Below, one piece after another: positions 27,328-36,700 of a stretch of DNA of 64,000 nucleotides. Location: assembly GCA_963662525.1 (NCBI GenBank), contig OY759717.1:992001-1056000 (forward strand), written 5' to 3'. The notes under the pieces are model-generated. The model was not told the DNA's origin, ran no database searches, and saw only the letters and a program-made list of their open reading frames with translations. Positions within the stretch are counted from its first letter, which is position 1. The number at the start of each line of letters is the position of its first letter. The stretch is from CAZSDU01 sp963662525. Lineage in GTDB: Bacteria > Bacteroidota > Bacteroidia > Bacteroidales > FEN-979. The translations under genes were made by a program, and so were the position numbers.

Positions 27328-28440
27328 ATGAACTTTAAGACTTCAAAAATTTTCGATGCCGGTGGCGATTTGTCCCAGCGCTGGTTCGTTTTCTATTATT
27401 TTCGTGATCCCGATACAAATAAATTTCAACGGTTTCGTGAATGGGTCCCGGCGAAATATATTACCCGGACTCAGCGATATGATAAGGCGAGAGAATTAAG
27501 AAAACAAATCGACAGACGGCTGCAGCTTGGGTGGAACCCATTCGCATCAAAAAGCAGAAACCTCACATCGCTCTGGCAATGCCTGGATTATTTCCTTGAC
27601 TCAAAAAAATCAGCAGTCAGAAACAGAACCCTCATTTCCTACAGGTCATATATCAAAAAATTTAAAGAATGGCTTGAAAAAAAGAATTATGACAAAATGC
27701 CGGTGGAATCCTTTAATTATTACATGGCATCTGAATACATGGACTATTTCCGCTCAACAGGAAAATCCAGGAGGACATGGAACAACACACTCCAGGCGAT
27801 CAGGACATGCTTTAATTTCCTTGTAAATAAGGAATTTATTGTAATCAATCCGTTTTTCAAGATTCATAAGGTAAAGGTTGAAGAAACTGAAATCATTTCT
27901 TTCACTGATAATGAGTTAAAAATCCTAAAAAACAACCTTCCGAAATTTGATTATAACCTTTATGTTATCGCTTTGATGATATTTGACTGGTTCCTTCGCC
28001 CACAGGAAATTGTAAGACTAAAGGTTCGGCACCTTAAGGACCTGAGAAACCAGATAACGATTCCGGGAAACATTTCAAAAAACAAAAAAAACGGTACAAT
28101 CGCTAATCCAATGGATGTCAAAAATGCTATAAAAAATCTCGATCTGAATTTTCCTGATAATTATTTTGTATTCGGATCCAACCTGGAAAGAAATGAAAAA
28201 ATGATTGCCCCAACCAGGATTGCAGAAAAATGGAGGGAATTTGCAAATCAATACGGGATAAGTAAAAACATTTATGCCCTGAAGCATACCGGGAACGGAA
28301 TAGCGCTTGAGAACGGAATAAGCGTAAGGGATCTGCAGCTGCAGAATCGTCATTCCTCACTGGAAGAAACACAGAAGTACCTTGACAGGTTCAGGAAAAC
28401 CCCGTCGGATTCTTTTCTGAGTAAATTTCCGACACTATAA
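27328..28440 (+). CDS. Phage tyrosine recombinase (integrase)
   Basis: I start at the ATG at 27328 (MNFKTSKIFDAGG); in-frame starts at 27295 and 27247 are possible. The 370-residue protein has an N-terminal arm-binding/SAM-like domain (about 85-190) and a C-terminal catalytic domain. Catalytic residues: Arg224 in FLRPQEIVRL, His342 in NRHSSLEETQ, nucleophile Tyr351 in KYLDRF. The central HxxR motif is replaced by YALK followed by HTGNG, so the second Arg position is Lys. It is the only plus-strand gene with a confident function in the prophage, and it lies right beside the tRNA. Confidence 0.93.
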   Translation: MNFKTSKIFDAGGDLSQRWFVFYYFRDPDTNKFQRFREWVPAKYITRTQRYDKARELRKQIDRRLQLGWNPFASKSRNLTSLWQCLDYFLDSKKSAVRNRTLISYRSYIKKFKEWLEKKNYDKMPVESFNYYMASEYMDYFRSTGKSRRTWNNTLQAIRTCFNFLVNKEFIVINPFFKIHKVKVEETEIISFTDNELKILKNNLPKFDYNLYVIALMIFDWFLRPQEIVRLKVRHLKDLRNQITIPGNISKNKKNGTIANPMDVKNAIKNLDLNFPDNYFVFGSNLERNEKMIAPTRIAEKWREFANQYGISKNIYALKHTGNGIALENGISVRDLQLQNRHSSLEETQKYLDRFRKTPSDSFLSKFPTL

Positions 28441-28683
28441 TGATTTGATAAGCCAAAAGAAAACAACCCTTTCGTTTTCTTCAACTGGTTCAAAAAGGTA
28501 TCCTGCTTCCTTCATTGTCTGAAAAATTCCGGATCCCGACATGTCGACTCCTGGATGGAATTTAAGAATCATTGTTTCAATATCCTCGGTTGATAATCTT
28601 AGCGTCGAATCTGAAAGGCTTTTGGCTGGAGGAAATTTCTCCTTGAATACGGTGAAAATTTCAGTGAAATCTGTGTGCGACAT
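28435..28683 (-). CDS. Small phage protein of unknown function
   Basis: From the ATG at 28683 (MSHTDFTEIFTVFKEKF) this is 82 residues, mixed charge, no signal or membrane segment. I recognise no family. It converges on and overlaps the integrase 3' end by 6 bp. Its start codon lies in one arm of an inverted repeat (see 28673-28722). Confidence 0.55.
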   Translation of the reverse strand: MSHTDFTEIFTVFKEKFPPAKSLSDSTLRLSTEDIETMILKFHPGVDMSGSGIFQTMKEAGYLFEPVEENERVVFFWLIKSL

Positions 28684-28722
28684 ATGGTTTAAAATAAGAA
28701 ATCCCCGGTAGCTGTCGCACAC
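28673..28722 (-). promoter_or_regulatory. Inverted repeat that covers a start codon
   Basis: GTGTGCGAC at 28673-28681 and its exact complement GTCGCACAC at 28714-28722. In the minus-strand message the second half begins ATGTCGCACAC, so the ATG of the downstream small gene would be paired in the stem. It may be an operator or an RNA structure that controls translation. Confidence 0.45.
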
Positions 28723-28830
28723 ATTTCACGCCTCAGCGAAAAAATAGTGTAAAGGCTTCCCCTTTACTGCTACCAGGGATACCTTTAGCTGAGATAAAAA
28801 TGAAACATATGCGACGTGACAAATATAAAA

Positions 28831-28853
28831 AAAGCGGGCCATTCTCCCGCTTT
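28831..28853 (-). terminator. Terminator of the tail-tip operon
   Basis: Stem AAAGCGGG / CCCGCTTT. Read on the minus strand it is followed by a T-rich run, directly after the 541-aa gene. It should end the long leftward late transcript. Confidence 0.85.
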
Positions 28854-28878
28854 TTACTTTCAACTTTAACGGGTAGGA

Positions 28879-30504
28879 TTACGAGCAGGGGTAGCAGTCG
28901 AGGGTAGCAGGAAGAATTCTATCTTTTTTAACAACAACCTGGATCCCGGCAACCAGGTACTTGATTCCATTGATCATATATTTCTGAGAAAAATCAAAGT
29001 CTCTGAGTTCAGTGGCTGACATCTGCTTAATAATTTTAACATGCTTTGTTTGAATCCTCCAGGAAAGGTACTGGCGAAAATGTTTTTCAAATAAACCGGT
29101 AGGACCATTATAAAACAAAGATCCAAAATCAGGAGAAAAATTAGACCCCATTACGATTTGATGATCACCATAATCTCCATAGTTTGCAAAGAAAATTCGA
29201 GGAGCAATATCAGTATAATTTATTCGCTGGTTTTTACAATTGCAAAACGTTGAATCTCCTCCCATTATCAGCGTTGAAAACTTGGAATTTATAGATTCTT
29301 TACCATCACGATAAATGTATTGAGTTGAAAGATCCAGGGATTCAGAAGCCATTTGAACCCATTGCTTATTCATCATTTTATAATAATATCCCGCTTCAAT
29401 CACATAGCGAATCTCAAACGGAATAGCTGCTGGCCACACAGGGAGATCAATCAGTCTTTCAACAGATCCTTTAAGATTGTTTAAAAGCTGTTCTTCATAA
29501 TCATTAAGAACATCGAATGCCGTGTCATCACCATCAATCTCCATTTTTAATTTATATCCCAGGAGCTGTTCATCCAGCTCAGTAGAAATTGAAACAATAT
29601 TCTTTGAAAATTCACAATACTGGCTATTGTTGAGAACAACTCCAATCGGCAATATTCTTATATCTCTGGTAGTATTATTAACAAAAAACCGGATATTAAA
29701 CATTGTTTCAAGCCCCGAGATAAAATCACTGAGTTTTATGAATGGCAAATGATAATTGAACAATAATTCAGATAAATAGTAAGGGAAGAAACCGTCCACC
29801 TCATTATTACAACTTACTGAATTATACATTACGACCTTATTAAAAGACGGGTAGGTGATAAAAAAGGAATCATTAAGGCTATATCCTAGGCCACGAAACA
29901 ATTTTTCCAATATATATTTCAAATAAAGCATGGGGACAATTGCCCCTCTTTCATTTGTTTCTGATAAAGCTTCAATCAGATCGTTATTGCGATTGTAGCA
30001 ATTCAATTTTTTCATTCCAACATAAACAGGATCCACGAAATACTTGTCATTAAAAATCTCGGGGAAAGCACATGGTCGATCTGGATACACGAAATTTCTG
30101 CAGGCATTTATCCAGGAAAGAGCGTCTTGTTCATTGGCGAATGATAGCTGGCCAAAATCGAAATTATTAAGATTCTTATTTTTTACGTTGTAATTAAAAT
30201 CCCCGTTTCCCTCATAGAGTGATCCCTCAAATCTTTTAGAGTTAAGAATCTTCATCTTCACGGATCCGGAAAAAATATCAATCCCATTCCATGCAAATGA
30301 ACCCTGATCAACCCGGTAAGGATCACCGGTGTTCTCTACGCGGTTGCGAAATCCCATCAGGATTGCAGCTTTCGGAGTGTAAGGAATCTTAAAAGGGTAG
30401 GAATAATTTCCCACATCGCTAAAAATCGGAGATTTCAGGTTCATAGTGAACGAGAAATCATCCGGCAGACTTAAGGGAGAATTATTGATTTTAAAGGAAA
30501 GCAT
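28879..30504 (-). CDS. Phage tail-tip / baseplate-type protein
   Basis: A 541-residue protein with no signal peptide. The start (LSFKINNSPLSLP, then SDVGNYSYPFKIPYTPKAAILMGF) resembles a family of large tail-associated proteins seen in Bacteroidetes phages that lies after tape measure genes. The body is rich in beta strands and aromatic residues. It is the last gene of the leftward operon and is followed by a strong terminator. Function is inferred from position and resemblance; it may also be part of the receptor-binding apparatus. Confidence 0.6.
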   Translation of the reverse strand: MLSFKINNSPLSLPDDFSFTMNLKSPIFSDVGNYSYPFKIPYTPKAAILMGFRNRVENTGDPYRVDQGSFAWNGIDIFSGSVKMKILNSKRFEGSLYEGNGDFNYNVKNKNLNNFDFGQLSFANEQDALSWINACRNFVYPDRPCAFPEIFNDKYFVDPVYVGMKKLNCYNRNNDLIEALSETNERGAIVPMLYLKYILEKLFRGLGYSLNDSFFITYPSFNKVVMYNSVSCNNEVDGFFPYYLSELLFNYHLPFIKLSDFISGLETMFNIRFFVNNTTRDIRILPIGVVLNNSQYCEFSKNIVSISTELDEQLLGYKLKMEIDGDDTAFDVLNDYEEQLLNNLKGSVERLIDLPVWPAAIPFEIRYVIEAGYYYKMMNKQWVQMASESLDLSTQYIYRDGKESINSKFSTLIMGGDSTFCNCKNQRINYTDIAPRIFFANYGDYGDHQIVMGSNFSPDFGSLFYNGPTGLFEKHFRQYLSWRIQTKHVKIIKQMSATELRDFDFSQKYMINGIKYLVAGIQVVVKKDRILPATLDCYPCS

Positions 30505-30509
30505 TATGA

Positions 30510-30674
30510 TTATTTTGCTTCAGCTTTCTTAGCCCTTGATAAGGCAGTGATAAGCGGGTGTGCTTCCTTCCATGGGCGTTCTGCAAGGTAATTAACGACT
30601 GCCTGAATTGTCTTTTCTTCGATCTCAACCATTTTCTGTTGAGGTGTCATTTGAATAGGTTTTTCTTGTGCCAT
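30510..30674 (-). CDS. Small phage tail-operon protein, 54 aa
   Basis: The reading frame begins ATG GCA CAA GAA (MAQEKPIQMTPQQK) and ends just before the next gene. The protein is charged and helical (EIEEKTIQAVVNYLAERPWKEAH). It fills the space between two tail genes with 5 bp to the next ATG, so it is very likely translated. Function unknown. Confidence 0.7.
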   Translation of the reverse strand: MAQEKPIQMTPQQKMVEIEEKTIQAVVNYLAERPWKEAHPLITALSRAKKAEAK

Positions 30675-30686
30675 TTTGGTTTTTTA

Positions 30687-31874
30687 TTATACGATTTCTA
30701 CTTTCCTGATGGAGCCGGCTACATTCAAACATAAATAAGTTTTATTCGTGCCAGTTTGTTCCCACATACAAGCCGCATCTGTCGTTAATTGTTCCGTAGT
30801 AGGCGCTGATGCCTGCTTGTGATATTTAAAGAATATGTTTTTTGTTGATATAATATCCTGGCACTGTACTTCTTCTTCAGCATAAGCACTCTTAATCTGA
30901 ATACTTGCATGTCCATTCAGATTGTCTAAAAAATAATACTCAGAATCGTATAACTTAATAGATCCTTCAGCTTGATTAACTTCATCCCAAAAATGTAGCT
31001 TATAGATATTATGTAAATCAACTCTTGTTGTATCTCCGACGTCCAAAACCAGTTGAATAAAAGGAAGTTGGATTTCCAGATCACTTTTATCTGTATACAT
31101 TAAATCAGTTCCAAGGGCCATAAACGCAGCATCATCTCCATCCTCGAACACAAGATAAGTGATCCCGTAGTTATTTCCAATAAATGCAAATCTACCAGGG
31201 CCAAATGGATCAAAATGTAAATCTGCGGAATCTAACTCAGGGTGGTTAAATTGTAAACCATTTATCCCCCTCAGATTCACTACGGGACGATTACCATTTA
31301 ATACAGGTTCAAGAAATTTAAGATATTCTGTTGGATTATCGTTAGTACCAAGCAGGTAAATTCCGTCTCTATCAAGATAGAGGGGCTTACCTAAGAAAAC
31401 ACCTCCAATATCATCATTAAATTCAATAATATTCCCAGTATTATCTCCAGAGATAACAAATTTAAATGTGTCGTTATTAGTAATAACGAGGGTATCTTCC
31501 TGTAAGATGAATTTCGTATAGCTGTCCCATTTTGTCCCATCCCAAAACAATACACTTCCTGGATTTTCGCCAACTGGAAGTTCCTTAATGGATGGAACAC
31601 GGGAATAAATATATTCACTTAAATCGAAAACCAAAAGATCTCCGGGTTCGAACGCAACCGAACTACCATCCAGATCGACGAATCCAGCAATCGATATCAT
31701 CCAAAATCCCGAAGTTTCTATCTGAGGTGGCGGGAAGGGGTTGTCTTCTGTTCCGGAAGAAACATCTAAAGAGCCGATGAAGCCCTTTAATAAATCGGCC
31801 AGGCCGGTGATATCTTCCGGTTTATGTGGATGCATGAGATCCATCCCTTGCAGCCTGTCATATGTTCTTTTCAT
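30687..31874 (-). CDS. Putative tail fibre / receptor-binding protein
   Basis: A 395-residue protein with a helical N-terminus (DITGLADLLKGFIGSLDV) that could attach to the tail, a domain around SVLFWDGTKWDSYTK that is common near the shaft of fibres, and a long beta-rich region. Residues TNDNPTEYLKF and FGPGRFAFIGNNYG suggest repeating strands. The last 60 residues (FFKYHKQASAPTTEQLTTDA) are typical of fibre ends. Host-range determinants would be here. Assignment is by position and composition. Confidence 0.6.
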   Translation of the reverse strand: MKRTYDRLQGMDLMHPHKPEDITGLADLLKGFIGSLDVSSGTEDNPFPPPQIETSGFWMISIAGFVDLDGSSVAFEPGDLLVFDLSEYIYSRVPSIKELPVGENPGSVLFWDGTKWDSYTKFILQEDTLVITNNDTFKFVISGDNTGNIIEFNDDIGGVFLGKPLYLDRDGIYLLGTNDNPTEYLKFLEPVLNGNRPVVNLRGINGLQFNHPELDSADLHFDPFGPGRFAFIGNNYGITYLVFEDGDDAAFMALGTDLMYTDKSDLEIQLPFIQLVLDVGDTTRVDLHNIYKLHFWDEVNQAEGSIKLYDSEYYFLDNLNGHASIQIKSAYAEEEVQCQDIISTKNIFFKYHKQASAPTTEQLTTDAACMWEQTGTNKTYLCLNVAGSIRKVEIV

Positions 31875-31880
31875 TGTGGC

Positions 31881-32117
31881 CTATTTAAGAAATGAATACT
31901 CGAGTGATGCGCGGTCACTCCATTTATACGTGCATTCTGTGGTACCACCGGCCCACATTTCGGTAATTATTTCAGTCGCCGGGTCAATCTGGACCCGCTT
32001 GATTGCCCAAGTTGATGAGGATTCTGAGGTCGTTCCAGGCATGGGATAACCGGTATAAATGGTGTTTCCGTCTGTGGGGTCAATTTTTCCTTTGACACCT
32101 TCTTTTATGTGATTCAT
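31881..32117 (-). CDS. Small tail-operon protein, 78 aa
   Basis: I choose the ATG at 32117, which follows the stop codon of the 515-aa gene by 4 bp. The protein contains GNTIYTGYPMPGTTSESSSTWAIKR and ends ASLEYSFLK. It is beta-rich and without a signal peptide. Function unknown, but its position between tail-tip and fibre genes suggests a virion or assembly role. Confidence 0.65.
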   Translation of the reverse strand: MNHIKEGVKGKIDPTDGNTIYTGYPMPGTTSESSSTWAIKRVQIDPATEIITEMWAGGTTECTYKWSDRASLEYSFLK

Positions 32118-32121
32118 GGTC

Positions 32122-33669
32122 TTATGTATTTGAGTAAAATTCATCATCCCACCCTCTTTCATATTCGAATGAAAGGGCGTAGTTATTATTTTTATCCTCC
32201 AGGAGCTTTGTTTTTTTTGAGGTAAAAACACACTTGAAAATATGACTATTCACTAATTCATAGAAGTCCAGCGAACGCCTGAAGTCTCTCAGATAGAGAA
32301 GGAATTCCTTTGAAACCCAACCGGAATTAGCGGTGAAAGTCAATGTTTCCCGGTTTATAGTATTTGATCCGGAAGCATTAAAAGGTGTTTCAATTTCATC
32401 AGAAATGAAGCTTACCTTTTCGATTTCATGCTCCAGGTTTGTTTCAAAGGCGCCGGTGCATCTAAGTGTATCATAAGCGCCCAATGAATTGCGGAACCGG
32501 AAATACCTGGTATATTCACTATACCGGTCATCAATCTCAAATGTAAATTCATCAGAAATAACATCATCATCTTCATTTACCAGGTAAACTGTCCATTTTA
32601 TGATGTGGCCAGACTGAAAAATGGAAGGAAGCGTACTGAAACCCACTAAAAACTCAACGACAGACCAAGGTGTGATGTCATAAGCGGTCATCAGATCAAC
32701 GGTTTCACTTTCCCCCTGGTCGGTAAAAAGGTCAGCCTTGAGTTTGTATTTTGAATATTCAGGATCCTGGAAAATAAAATAGAGGCTTTCCCGGCTCTGC
32801 TGATCAGTGATCTTTGATTTCCCACTGGGCAGCCAGGTCATGAACTTTTTTTGATTTTCCTCAAGAGAAAAATAATCGATGCCTGCAGTATTGTTTTTCA
32901 CAAGGTCATGACGGGCCAGTCCCCCGGGGATTGCATACCTGTATAAATCAGGATATGATCTTTCTTCAAATTTACCGTCAATCTTATTGGTGAAATATAC
33001 ACGGTAACACATCACAGAATCAGTGTATGTATGATGAATGCCAGATTCAAGTTCGTTATGAAACCTCGGATGGGGAGCAGCAAGAAGATGAGAATAAACA
33101 TATTCCTGAACCTGAAAACGAACGCTTCCATCTGCCTCCAATGGTTTGTAGTCCTCTCCAATAAGCACTCCTGCCACATCTGGCTCGGGGCAATGATAAA
33201 TTTGCATGAGCATCCCTACAACGATGTCATTATCTCTTCCATGATTTACACACACGACAGTAAAATACTGTGAAAGACCTTCGGTAAAAATAAAATCGTA
33301 CTGAGAACCTTCTGTTTTAGAAGTAAATTCTATGATTGAATACTGTGCGTGGTACAGAATATTATAATGTTCTGTTAACGGACAATTTTGCTCGATGTAA
33401 TCAAAGCATCTTGATGACCAATCGAACCGATCTTCTCCCGGGAGTGCAACCGGGAGATCAAAACCACCAACAGGGGAAATTGAAAGTGTAAAAGTAAAAA
33501 TCTCTCCCATTGCCTTGAAGGTAACATAATGCCCCGCAACCATATCAGAGCCGTAGAATTCAAGGTTATTTCCCGAAAATGAACCATTGGCAAGAGCTGC
33601 ATCAGTAATAACATAGCGCATTGGATTCCCTGCGAAAGATAAAAGGTATGGGGTGGTACTGATTTGCAT
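32122..33669 (-). CDS. Tail-tip protein (distal-tail-like), after tape measure
   Basis: A 515-residue beta-rich protein with several aromatic-Gly segments. It follows the tape measure gene, where distal tail or tail-hub genes lie in siphophages, so it is probably part of the tail tip. I cannot identify a specific domain. Its ATG lies 5 nt after the -7 box of a phage promoter (33674-33711), so its message may be leaderless. Confidence 0.6.
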   Translation of the reverse strand: MQISTTPYLLSFAGNPMRYVITDAALANGSFSGNNLEFYGSDMVAGHYVTFKAMGEIFTFTLSISPVGGFDLPVALPGEDRFDWSSRCFDYIEQNCPLTEHYNILYHAQYSIIEFTSKTEGSQYDFIFTEGLSQYFTVVCVNHGRDNDIVVGMLMQIYHCPEPDVAGVLIGEDYKPLEADGSVRFQVQEYVYSHLLAAPHPRFHNELESGIHHTYTDSVMCYRVYFTNKIDGKFEERSYPDLYRYAIPGGLARHDLVKNNTAGIDYFSLEENQKKFMTWLPSGKSKITDQQSRESLYFIFQDPEYSKYKLKADLFTDQGESETVDLMTAYDITPWSVVEFLVGFSTLPSIFQSGHIIKWTVYLVNEDDDVISDEFTFEIDDRYSEYTRYFRFRNSLGAYDTLRCTGAFETNLEHEIEKVSFISDEIETPFNASGSNTINRETLTFTANSGWVSKEFLLYLRDFRRSLDFYELVNSHIFKCVFTSKKTKLLEDKNNNYALSFEYERGWDDEFYSNT

Positions 33670-33673
33670 AGGG

Positions 33674-33711
33674 CAAAGATTGTTTCCCGGATGTCTATTT
33701 TAAAGGACAAA
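33674..33711 (-). promoter_or_regulatory. Phage late promoter for the tail-tip operon (GTCCTTT class)
   Basis: Minus strand: TTTG at 33711-33708, then TCCTTT and a total of 26 nt, then AATCTTTG at 33681-33674, then CCCT and ATG. Spacing and boxes match four other phage promoters. Confidence 0.75.
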
Positions 33712-33714
33712 AAT

Positions 33715-36700
33715 CTACTTTGCTACGTCTGCTTCGATGGCATCAACCTTTTCATTGGCACGCCTGAGGTCATCAAAAACGACTGAAGCAACAATACCTT
33801 TTTTCATCAGTTCATTATTCTCCCTGAGTGCAGTAATGAATTCCGGATCCATTTGATAGACGACTTTTGTTTTTCCGGAAACTGCTTCATTGCCTTCATA
33901 ATACTGTCCGGTGGCTCGCTGTGGTACCCTGGCCTGGTTAATTCCTTCTATTACTTCCGGGTAATTCATAATGAGGTTCTTTGTTGTATAAGGATCGATC
34001 ACGATCTCGTTACCGGTTTCATTAACTAAAAGAGGTTTCCCCGGGATCCCGGTAAATGAATTCTCGAAAGGCACGCCCTTGTATAGTTTATTATCACTCA
34101 TCCCAATAACATCATATCTGCCGGTTGCTGCCTGCATGGCTTTATATCTTCCCTTGGCTGCAGCCGGAACCGGTGTGGATGCAATGTATCCAATCTGAAT
34201 AGCTCCCAGAACCCCTACCAGTGCGGCCATGATTATGCCCATTATTCCGCCCTGAGCCAAAGATCCGGTAATACCCTGGGCCGTATTTATGATTGCTTGA
34301 ACCAGGCTTAGTGATTTTTGCCGGACGGCCTGATCATGTGCCATTTTTCTTTTTTTGGCATCAAGATCTGCATCAAGTTTGGCGACACCCTGATCATACT
34401 GCTTCTGAGTGATCAGCTTTGCATCAAGCTGCCTTTTCAGATTTGCCTTTTTCTGATCATTCGCCTGAGAATCCTTGGCCAGCTGAGCATTCTCAGACTG
34501 TGACATCATCTGATCAATGGACATCAATCCATTCATAACTGTATCGGCATAGGAAAGAAAAGCGGAAGCTTTCCCAGCCCAGATTTGAGTATCTGATTTC
34601 GCTTCCTCTCCCATTGTCACTTCTGGCCCCGCAACACTTCCAGGAGCGCTTGAAGGAAGTTCATTTTTATCGTCACCCCAGTTAACTTTACCTCCTTTTT
34701 TTGGGGTCATCATTGTGGCCTGGCCGGCAGCTCGCATATTAATTTGAGTTTCGGCCAGCTTGTCATAATTCTTTATAAGATCTTCAATGGCTTCCTTTTC
34801 CTTGCGTAACCGGACGATCTTCTCAGCGGTTATCTGAGCATGCTGAGGATCTTTAATGACCTGCTCCTGCAGAAGCTCTATATACTCCTGAATTTTCTTG
34901 TTTAGCTCTTCAAGCTGGGTTTTTTGTTTTTTCTTGTCGTCTTTGCCACCTGATTCAGTTTGAAACCTTGCAAGTTCCTTGGTGGTATCCTTTATTTTAA
35001 TTTGAATCCGGTTATAATCTTCGCTTCCCGCGGTTGTGTTTCTTAACGCCGTTTGATATTTATTAAGTTTTTCCTGAAGGGCATCAAAGGTTTTTGCCGT
35101 AACGGAATCCCCGATTTTCTCAGAATCCAGGATATCAGATACCGTACTTTTTGCATTCTTAATATTATCAATGGTAGCCTTTATTTTGGTAATTCCTTCA
35201 ATAATTCCTTCTGCAGCTTCTTTGCTGTTTTTGGCAGCAGTTGCAAAATTCATTTCTTTCAATTCATCATAACTGGCTGCTTTTATAAAGTTTACAGTAC
35301 GTTGCCATACTGTTAGTCGGTAATTATCCTTTTCAATTTGAAACTTTTTAGCTTCAGCCAATACCAATTCAGCCTCTGCAAGTTTCAGTGTTTTATCAAT
35401 TTTATCCTGCAGATCAATCTTTTCCTGGACAGACAGGCGATTGATAATCTGAATCTGCTGGTTTAATCCGTCATACTTTCTATTTAATAACTCAAGACCC
35501 ATTTTATTCCTTGATAACGCAACTGTTTTTTCATTTTCCAATCTTACTGATTCCGCATTATATTTATCAAACGCTTTAATCCCCGCAACGAGAGCAGTGA
35601 GCGCAAGAACAACTGCTCCAATAGGATTTGCTGACAATGCAGCATTCCATCCAAGTTGAGCTGTCTGGGCCAGCTTTGTTGCAATAGTTCCATTTCCCTT
35701 CCAAATGGTAAAAAGTTTCTCTTGTGCGGTTTGTGCAGCTGTTGAAATTGCTTCTTTAATTTTAAGGCCAATTCCTTCTTTTAACAGAATATTATTGAGT
35801 ATTGATTTTTGAATTGAAAGAGTTTTTGCGGAAACCCAGGCAAGGGTTATGCCGGTGATGGCAATAAGTGAAATTCTGTACTTTTCAATGATCAGAGGAA
35901 GATCTTTAAACCAATTAACCAACTGGACAATATGAAACACCTGGTTCTTGAAGAATTCTACCACACCCGGCATGGTGATAAGTCCATAAAAATCTTTCTG
36001 AAGTTTTGCCAGTACTGCCCCGAGAGTTGCATTCTTGATATTGAATTCCTGGGTAATTGAAGAAGTTCCCTGCAAGGAATCCCCGGCAAGTTTCACCTTC
36101 TCTGCCAGCATCACGGTATTGGTACTTAGCTTTGCAAAGATTTCAGAGGCGCCTACTCCGGAAATTTCCATTTCCTTGATCATTCCTGCCAATAAGGTCG
36201 CGCTTTGTCCTCCCTTTTGTGATCCTTCAACAACTTTCAAGAATGCACCATACAGATCAGTATTAACGAGATTAGTAAATTCCTTAATAGGCATACCGGC
36301 AATTTTTGCAAAAGCTTCGGTATTGGTAGTCATCTTCTGCAGGATCTTTACAACTGCAGTCCCCCCACGTTCGGCATTTACGTTTAGTTCCTGGAGTGTT
36401 GCCGAGAGTCCCAGTACTTCGTCTGAGGTAAGTCCCAGAGGAATGCCAAGGCCTCCGATTCGGCTGGCGAAGTCTGTCACCACAGGGCCGGTTGCAAAAC
36501 CCGCTGCGCCTAAAACGTTAATGGCATTACCAACGCGCATCATATCATCAGATACGGATGTCGTTTTCATATCAGTGAGAACATTCCGCAGCATGCCCAT
36601 CTGCTTTGCCACTTCTTCTGCCCCGCCGGTAAACTCATCACCCAGGGCAACATTGAGTTTATCGACTGAATTGACAAAATCGAAAATATCCTTCTTAGCT

